Source: Pseudocercospora fijiensis CIRAD86 (Eukaryota; Ascomycota; Dothideomycetes; Mycosphaerellales; Mycosphaerellaceae). From it: a stretch of DNA of 64,000 nt. Positions 58,498-64,000 of this stretch are shown here, one piece after another. The stretch is taken from contig NW_006921533.1 in NCBI RefSeq assembly GCF_000340215.1, forward strand, positions 3,646,273 through 3,710,272. Reading direction: 5' to 3'. The notes under the pieces were generated by a model, which did no database searches, was not told the DNA's origin, and saw only the letters and a list, made by a program, of their open reading frames with translations. Both the position numbers and the translations under genes were made by a program. Position 1 is the stretch's first letter. Each line of letters starts with the position of its first letter.

Positions 58498-58629
58498 TGA
58501 CTTAGAGTGTATGTCCAGGTGTCAGGGTCCATCACGTACCTAATGCCTGAGGCTGCAACTGCTGCACTTCATCTTCGGACTTCTAGATAGATTAGTCCTT
58601 CTTCCGAATACATCAGTTACATCAAGTAG
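58498..58629 (+). repeat. Copia 3' LTR (~132 bp)
   Basis: Starts TGACTTAGAG directly after AAGGGGG and ends CATCAAGTAG. It carries four RIP-type changes of its own, and three others sit in the 5' LTR. Confidence 0.88.
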
Positions 58630-58756
58630 ATGAGCTTCAAAAGTTCGTTAGCGCGAGAAAATCAGAAACCCACATCAAGTCTCGTCAGCAGTCTCGGCGG
58701 AACAAATTTGAAGGACGCTGGCGTTAGAAGCGATATCTGCCAAGAGATACGGCAGC
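58630..58756 (+). promoter_or_regulatory. truncated native promoter/leader of RRN7
   Basis: Only 127 bp of normal-composition sequence separate the Copia 3' LTR from the RRN7 ATG. Upstream promoter elements of RRN7 must lie in this strip, in the LTR, or have been displaced about 12.5 kb away. Confidence 0.6.
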
Positions 58757-60412
58757 ATGTCTCAGGCGCGAAGGAAGAGACCGTCGTGTTCTCACGACAA
58801 CTGTGGATCGAGACGGTTTCATGTTGGCGATGATGGCTTCACGTATTGCGACCAAGGTCACCAGCAATCCGAAGCTGGCCTCCTCGTCTCTGCAGACACT
58901 GGAGAACTAGTGCTCACCGGACGAACGGCGAGAAGGAAATTGGACTCCGATGCAGAATCAACGACGACGAAAGTTACTGGATTTTCTGGGCCTAAAGCGT
59001 TCGAACACTACCTACTTTGCGTGCAGCTGGTGCTGAGGAAGCAGCTTCGGTGGCTAATTGACGTACAAAAGCTACCCGAGGAGCTCGAGGGCCTGGTAAA
59101 AGACTTATGGGCACTGCGGCTGCAGAAGTTGCAGAACAAGGTCTCCTATGATAGTGATGCAGAGACCGATGCGCAATCATCTCGGATCTTCAGCTCGCAG
59201 TCTGAAGGCGATTCTGGCACGGACACCGAGAACACCATCACGCGTCGCGACCGGACACGCCAGAAGGGACCAGGCCCAAATATGCTGGAGCTTCTGGGTC
59301 TCCTTCATATTGGTATCATGCTGCTCAAGATACCAATCACGGCGGCTGACATGCTCACATGGTGTAACGAAGGGGCTCTGCTTTTCTATCGGGCAGTGAA
59401 GGAGGTGCCGATGTCCATGCGTGATCGTTTACCTGGTCATTACCAAGACTTGCTCGAGCAGCAGAGCCTCATTGAGCCAGAGAAGCTTCATCGCAAAGTA
59501 CTTGAACTGTTGACAAATTTGAACTCGGACTTTGGTATGGAGGCGCCGACTCTGAATGAGCCACTCGTACTTTATCGCTGGGTAAAGCAGTTGGCCCTGC
59601 CTCTTGAGATATATGTTACCACACAGCGCCTGGCTCGCTTACTCGAAGTCGACTTCGCTTACAATGTCGTTGCCAAGGCACGGGCGAACATGAGTATGCG
59701 GTTCCCCGAGATTCGATTGATGTCGTTGATCGTCATAGCGACAAAGCTGCTATTTCCCTTCGACGATAAGAAACGATATCCGAAAAACACAGAAGACCTT
59801 GCGGCGATGAGGCTGGACTGGGGTGTTTGGTGCAAAGTCCTGGCTCAACAGCATGGCCATGACCAGGACAAGGACCAAAACCGTGGTGGCCCTGATCAGC
59901 TAACGTTTCGAGATGCGTTTAGCATGAACGAAGCAGATAGTCTGGGCCTCGCCGATGAGCGCCTTGACCAATACCTGGATTGGTACGAGAGCAATATTGC
60001 TTCTGAAGAGGTCCGCGAACGCGGTCGGGCTGGACGAGAGGCGGATTTCAGACGGACACTGTTCGCGATGTTTCCCACTACATCGAACAAGCAGAAGAGC
60101 GAAGCACGTGCACAGACCGAGATTAGCAAAGCTGGAAAGACTTCGGCGGAAAAGATTGTCCAGGTTCAAGCAGCTCTTCGAGCCAGGCGTATTGTACCAG
60201 AAACCGAGCCCGACGATATCCCACGTGTTGGGACCTTGTATACCCAGTACACAACAGTGGAGGACCTCGGTGGTGCCACGAGAGAGTTTTACGAAGGAGC
60301 GGCGCAATTGGCGGGATTCTCACTGCGCGGAATTGTGAGAGCGGTCTGTATGATGGAGCACAAGTTATTCAAGCTCGAGCGGGCTTGGACGAAGAACGAT
60401 CGTAAAGACTAG
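58757..60412 (+). CDS. rrn7: RNA polymerase I initiation factor Rrn7 (TAF1B/TFIIB-like)
   Basis: Single exon, 551 aa. The N-terminal zinc ribbon is CX4CX14CX3H (C11, C16, C31, H35; sequence ...YCDQGHQQS), followed by a B-reader-like linker (VSADTGELVLTGRTARRK). An acidic Ser-rich insert (SDAETDAQSS, SEGDSGTDTEN) precedes two cyclin-like repeats, beginning NMLELLGLLHIGIMLLKIPIT and LVLYRWVKQLALPLEIYVTT. The C-terminal part is charged. Rrn7 is the TFIIB-like subunit of core factor that recruits RNA polymerase I to the rDNA promoter. The family is usually about 500-600 aa, so the length fits. Codon use is normal and there is no RIP, despite the Copia element 127 bp upstream. Confidence 0.88.
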   Translation: MSQARRKRPSCSHDNCGSRRFHVGDDGFTYCDQGHQQSEAGLLVSADTGELVLTGRTARRKLDSDAESTTTKVTGFSGPKAFEHYLLCVQLVLRKQLRWLIDVQKLPEELEGLVKDLWALRLQKLQNKVSYDSDAETDAQSSRIFSSQSEGDSGTDTENTITRRDRTRQKGPGPNMLELLGLLHIGIMLLKIPITAADMLTWCNEGALLFYRAVKEVPMSMRDRLPGHYQDLLEQQSLIEPEKLHRKVLELLTNLNSDFGMEAPTLNEPLVLYRWVKQLALPLEIYVTTQRLARLLEVDFAYNVVAKARANMSMRFPEIRLMSLIVIATKLLFPFDDKKRYPKNTEDLAAMRLDWGVWCKVLAQQHGHDQDKDQNRGGPDQLTFRDAFSMNEADSLGLADERLDQYLDWYESNIASEEVRERGRAGREADFRRTLFAMFPTTSNKQKSEARAQTEISKAGKTSAEKIVQVQAALRARRIVPETEPDDIPRVGTLYTQYTTVEDLGGATREFYEGAAQLAGFSLRGIVRAVCMMEHKLFKLERAWTKNDRKD

Positions 60413-60418
60413 ACAACG

Positions 60419-60859
60419 TTAGCGTCCTGGCACCACAGACGTTCTGTGGTAGATTCTAGACCTAGCCGCTCCCACTGACAGCTGTCGAGATGTTGTTTCT
60501 CCAGGTTTCAAGCGCTCCACTTTTGTCTCGAGGAACTGCTTTGGCTCCCAAAGTTTCCAAACAGCTTCAATCTGTTCTGTCTCCTCTTGCTCGACGCCCA
60601 GCCGCACTTGATAATCTTCTTGCCACCGTTCCTGCCACGTCTCTTCGCAGCGGTACGCGGCGCATGTTGACTGGTGAAGTTCCCCAATGTCATTGACCGC
60701 TCGTACATCTCTTTCCCGTTCAGCAACGACAGCCCCGCCAAACCAGCATCGCAATTGAATGAGGCCGGAAAAGCAGTGCGCGCGCATGGGCTCGGGCGGG
60801 CCCGAAGTCGCTGCGCGCTTTGCACCTGGCTTCAAATGCTTCGGTGCGAAGGACCACAT
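60419..60859 (-). CDS. possible hypothetical protein, convergent with RRN7
   Basis: A true ATG at 60,859 opens 146 codons ending 6 bp from the RRN7 stop. The second half is Glu/Trp-rich (TWQERWQEDYQVRLG, EETEQIEAVWKLWEPK). There is no domain known to me. Another minus-strand frame over the same bases is equally open, so the region could be non-coding 3' flank. Confidence 0.25.
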   Translation of the reverse strand: MWSFAPKHLKPGAKRAATSGPPEPMRAHCFSGLIQLRCWFGGAVVAERERDVRAVNDIGELHQSTCAAYRCEETWQERWQEDYQVRLGVEQEETEQIEAVWKLWEPKQFLETKVERLKPGETTSRQLSVGAARSRIYHRTSVVPGR

Positions 60860-63486
60860 GGTTGTGCCGTTGGTAGCATCGTCTAAGATGGTGAGTGAGC
60901 AGCTGGTGCGATCTTCGTCTCCTCAACCGCTTCTGCGGCAGCTGCGCAGCCATGCTCTTGACTTCGCAGGCAGCGGATGCGGTGTGTGGATCATCGAGGC
61001 ACGTTGAGTGAGGCACTCTCCCATCTGCCGCTGAGCGTCGCTGCGGAGCGGACTGCACCGCACGCTGCATGCGGTGGACCGCCGAGCCGTGCGGTTCCAG
61101 AAAAGAATGGCCTGTTCGCATCTCGTGATTATTAGCGATCGCGCCACCATGCCGCAATTTGGCCAGCGGACTTGAGATCCATGGCGGACGGTCAGCGTGA
61201 GCTGCAGCAGGCGTACAGTATCGCGCCGGCAGATATTGTTATGAAGGCCACGGCACGAACATGTTCCTAGCATCCAGAGTCATGCCGGCATGCGTTGGCG
61301 CAAACCACAGGACTGTGCCATCGTCTCTCCGCCACATCGTAATCCCACCACAATGTGCAAACCTGGCAAGCGGTCGATCGCATTCGCGTGCCGAGAACTC
61401 GCCACGATCAGTTGCCTCGATTGGCCCTTGACGAGGGAGCAAGGCCCTGGGCATGGCAAACAAGGAAGGTCCTAGGCAGACGTGGCAGACGTGGGTGTAA
61501 ACAACCAGCGGGATAGAGGCCGGCGACGTTCTCTCGGAAGCCACCTGTCCAGTCACAGTGGGAGACAGGTGCCAGCCGTGATAGTGCCTGAAGATCGCGC
61601 GCGATTTGAGCGAAGTGCGTGCGAATTAATGCGCCCAAAGCAGACAAGGCGTCGCCTTTATTAGGGGCGGCGGCGCTCAAAGTGGACACGATATATTTAG
61701 TGTTCTGCGCCACGGGGAAAGGCTATTCTATGCGATGCGATGCGATGCGATGCGATCCAAACCTCACGCCTGGCTTCGGCTTGGCCTTGTGCAACGACCT
61801 CCTACTGTACTTTCGAGTCGGCCGACCTCCTGTGCCATATGCATCTGCAGCGACCAGGCGGCAACGAGCCTACAGTAGGCGTCTTGCTAGTTGACACTCG
61901 ATGCATCGAGCGGTGCGCGCAGGAACATCGGACGATGCGTGCAGGCAAGGGAGTCGTGAAGGGCTCCTTGGGGCCTTGTGTGCCCAACGACACTGGACGG
62001 ATCCCCTCTTGTGCAGCTGACAGGAAGCCACCCGAGAAAGGCCGATGCCTCGCCATTCCACACGCCCGCAAAGGACACTGCAGGCGAGGATGGGCGCGCG
62101 ACCGTTGACGTTGAGCCGCGCGCAATAATAATGCCCGTCGAAGCAGTGCAATACCCATAATACCGTACCGCACTGCACTCTGTCACGCACTCCACGCCAC
62201 CCATAGCAGTGCTGATAAACTTTTAAGCTTCTTCGCGCGTTGCGCATTGAGCAAGGGTCACATCTTTAGGCTGCTCGGTGATTGTCCTAAAGATAGCCCG
62301 TTACTGACCTACCGGCGAGGCCACCATGCTGCCCTTGATCACCCTCCAGTCTGGGTTACTGTTCCCCAAGGGCTTCACACGATGCAATCTGGCGGTGCCA
62401 TGGGAGCTTCGGGCTGGCATCACGGCCCAGTCAGCTGCGCGAAGTGCTCTTTTCTCGCTATACACGGCCCTCTCGAGGCTTGCCTCTGCTTCCTTGAACC
62501 ATCTTTGCTTCTAGTCTGGGCAGATGCTGATCGCCGCCCGAGTCGCTCGTTTGGACATTGCTGTTTTCTAGCTGTAGTATTTGATCCTCCTAACCGCTAC
62601 TACTTTCCCTTCCCCAGGCATACTGGCATGGCCGCTGACGAAACGAAACGCCTGCTTTCCGGACACTAACGACCCCGACACACTACTGACACCACTGCTC
62701 CCACCTGACGGAAGCCCTCGCCGGCCTTGACCACCGCTGCTGCTGCTGCTCCTTTCCGGATCACCACACCGTACTGTACCTTACGCAAACGCACGCACTC
62801 TCGCCCGCTTGGATCCGTCTCTGCTCAGACACCCTGAAACATCCTCCACGATTTTGACTCACATACACCGACACGGCGGTTGTCATTCCTAAGCCCAGCT
62901 CCACCGACCTGGATGACGCCCCCACAGAGCTAACGCCAAGGCCTTCCGATCAGCAAAGGACAGATACCCGTCGCGCCTCCTTGACACAAGCCGCATCTTG
63001 TGCCCACCGAGCCGCGTTACAGTCGACTGGTAACGGCCTGTGGTACTCCGCAAAGAGATCGACCGCCCGAGTGAAGTTTGGTAGCTTGTGCGGCAGCTCC
63101 CAGGCCCGACTTTCACGCGACAAGCTTTCTGTAATCAGGTGACCTTGACCAACTTTCGACAGGCAATCTGCAGACATTCCTGGCGCATCCATTGATCGAA
63201 CATCCTTCGCTTCTGCCGCGACGCCGCTGCGCTGGCAACCAACCAGTCTCCACTGCTTGGGCCCAAGATCGCCACAAAGAGCCGAAGCGGCTGCTGCCGC
63301 TGCTCATCTATTGCAAGGTGAGGCTCTCTCTTCCCACCTTTCCTCGCACCTTGCGTGATTCGTTTGCCCTCCTCTGGTCTGTCAGGTCTTATCTCTAAAC
63401 CACAGGCCATTCCGCACGTCGCGGCATGAACTCCTGGTCCTTCCCCAACTTCTGAGTCGAATCTGGGCCATCACCATTGCTACCTG
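60860..63486. other. long region without a confident gene
   Basis: Normal composition with many short overlapping frames on both strands, none with a recognisable motif. From about 62,580 the + strand becomes C/T-rich and looks like a promoter and long leader for a gene to the right. A short upstream frame with good context sits at 62,628-62,669 (MAADETKRLLSGH). Confidence 0.45.
61731..61756 (+). repeat. TGCGA pentamer microsatellite
   Basis: Five copies of TGCGA in a row in non-coding sequence. Confidence 0.85.
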
Positions 63487-64000
63487 ATGCGCCGGAACAC
63501 CTCGCTGGTCGATGGACGCGAAGGCAGAGATCAACCTGGACCATCATCATATCTGACAGCAACTGCAGCCACGATCCCCACAGCCTGCGGCGCGCGAGGC
63601 GCTTCGTCATCAGTTTCCTTTGTTCAATTCGGTATGAGCGATAATTGCAATCTCCATGACGGACATCAAATCTTGGCTGGTGCGTCGGAGGCTAATATCG
63701 GAGCAGGTATCTGAGCAGCGTCAGAGCAAAGACACAGACGCTACAGCGCTGTTGCTTTGATACCGCGCCTGCAATCCGCTTCGGGAACGTACAGTAGCGG
63801 AACGCCAGCTCCTTGGTTCGGACGTCGGAAAGAACCCTGCAATCTCCTGCGAACGACTGCAAGAACACCAAGATTGCCTGTTCGCCAATTGGGTGTCATT
63901 CTTTGAGACGGTCGACGTCGTCCGCAGGACGGTAATCGCCTTCTGACACTCACGTCAAAGAACGAGAGCGCTATTTTCTGCATGTCTTGAGCGGATAGCG
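63487..64000 (+). CDS. possible first exons of a gene leaving the window
   Basis: ATG at 63,487. A first exon to 63,631 is followed by donor GTATGA and an acceptor ending at 63,794 or 63,797. The joined frame then reads ERQLLGSDVGKNPAIS and FANWVSFFETVDVVRRT up to about 63,931, where the frame closes (TGA at 63,953) unless another splice occurs. The second block looks like real protein, but I cannot name the family and no good next intron is visible. It is partial at the right edge. Confidence 0.25.

Larger units (their letters stand above)
46117..58629 (+). mobile_element. Ty1/Copia retrotransposon, split by a nested Gypsy-1
   Basis: Two 132-bp LTRs (46,117-46,248 and 58,498-58,629) flank a Copia-order frame: gag with zinc knuckle, protease, integrase, RT, RNase H. 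Without Gypsy-1 copy 2 and its target duplicate the element is about 5.36 kb. A purine tract AAGGGGG precedes the 3' LTR. GATGA occurs at both outer junctions (46,115-46,119 and 58,629-58,633) and may be the target duplication, but then the LTR would not start with TG, so the exact ends stay open. Internal sequence is RIP-mutated; LTRs only lightly. Confidence 0.88.

Noticed and set aside
61700..62250. Many 60-125 residue frames on both strands
   Set aside because: Mutually overlapping frames in GC-balanced DNA without splice logic or motifs.
1..64000. Giant Starship-type cargo element
   Set aside because: No DUF3435-like tyrosine recombinase and no matching terminal features were seen. The accessory blocks are explained by nested retroelements and other transposons.

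Overview
The window looks like a chromosome segment of a filamentous ascomycete (Pezizomycotina, probably a dothideomycete). The genes have short GT-AG introns of about 50-140 bp with CTRAY-type branch sites. The encoded proteins are typical of the group, and the repeats carry the signature of repeat-induced point mutation (RIP): CpA and TpG converted to TpA while CpG is kept. No tool was run. All reading frames, splice sites and alignments were made by eye, so family names for the heavily mutated elements are inferences from residue patterns.

Layout. (1) 1-34,640 is a gene-free block of RIP-mutated repeats. From left to right it holds a RecQ-like helicase reading frame (640-3,795), a DUF6589-like frame on the minus strand (6,520-9,560), an unrecognised frame of about 1,250 codons with a possible dioxygenase motif (10,460-14,240), minisatellites (15.2-16.1 kb), and a large Ty3/Gypsy element (called Gypsy-2 here). 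The Gypsy-2 pol frame is interrupted at 18,663 by a complete 7.1-kb Ty3/Gypsy chromovirus on the minus strand (Gypsy-1 copy 1). Gypsy-2 resumes at 25,798, carries an additional frame of about 1,500 codons of unknown function, and ends in a 148-bp LTR that abuts a PIF/Harbinger transposase fragment. (2) 34,640-46,116 is a gene island: a LIM-RhoGAP protein, a previously uncalled small secreted cysteine-rich protein, COG3, and eIF5A. (3) 46,117-58,629 is a Ty1/Copia element split by a second, oppositely oriented Gypsy-1 copy (48,886-56,037), which contains a 100-N assembly gap. (4) 58,630-64,000 is again ordinary sequence with RRN7, then a long stretch with no confident gene and perhaps the first exons of a gene leaving the window.

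Genes. The four conserved genes are housekeeping functions: Rho GTPase/polarity control, Golgi retrograde tethering, translation elongation (hypusinated eIF5A) and RNA polymerase I initiation. COG3 and eIF5A are divergent and share a 243-bp promoter. The Copia insertion lies only 127 bp upstream of the RRN7 start codon.

Most notable observations. An 84-residue secreted eight-cysteine protein is encoded by two exons with excellent splice signals. Gypsy-1 carries an 11-nt primer-binding site complementary to its own LTR, as in Tf1-type self-priming. RIP has hit the catalytic residues of almost every enzyme in the repeats. The Gypsy-2 element carries a long frame downstream of pol for which I recognise no family.
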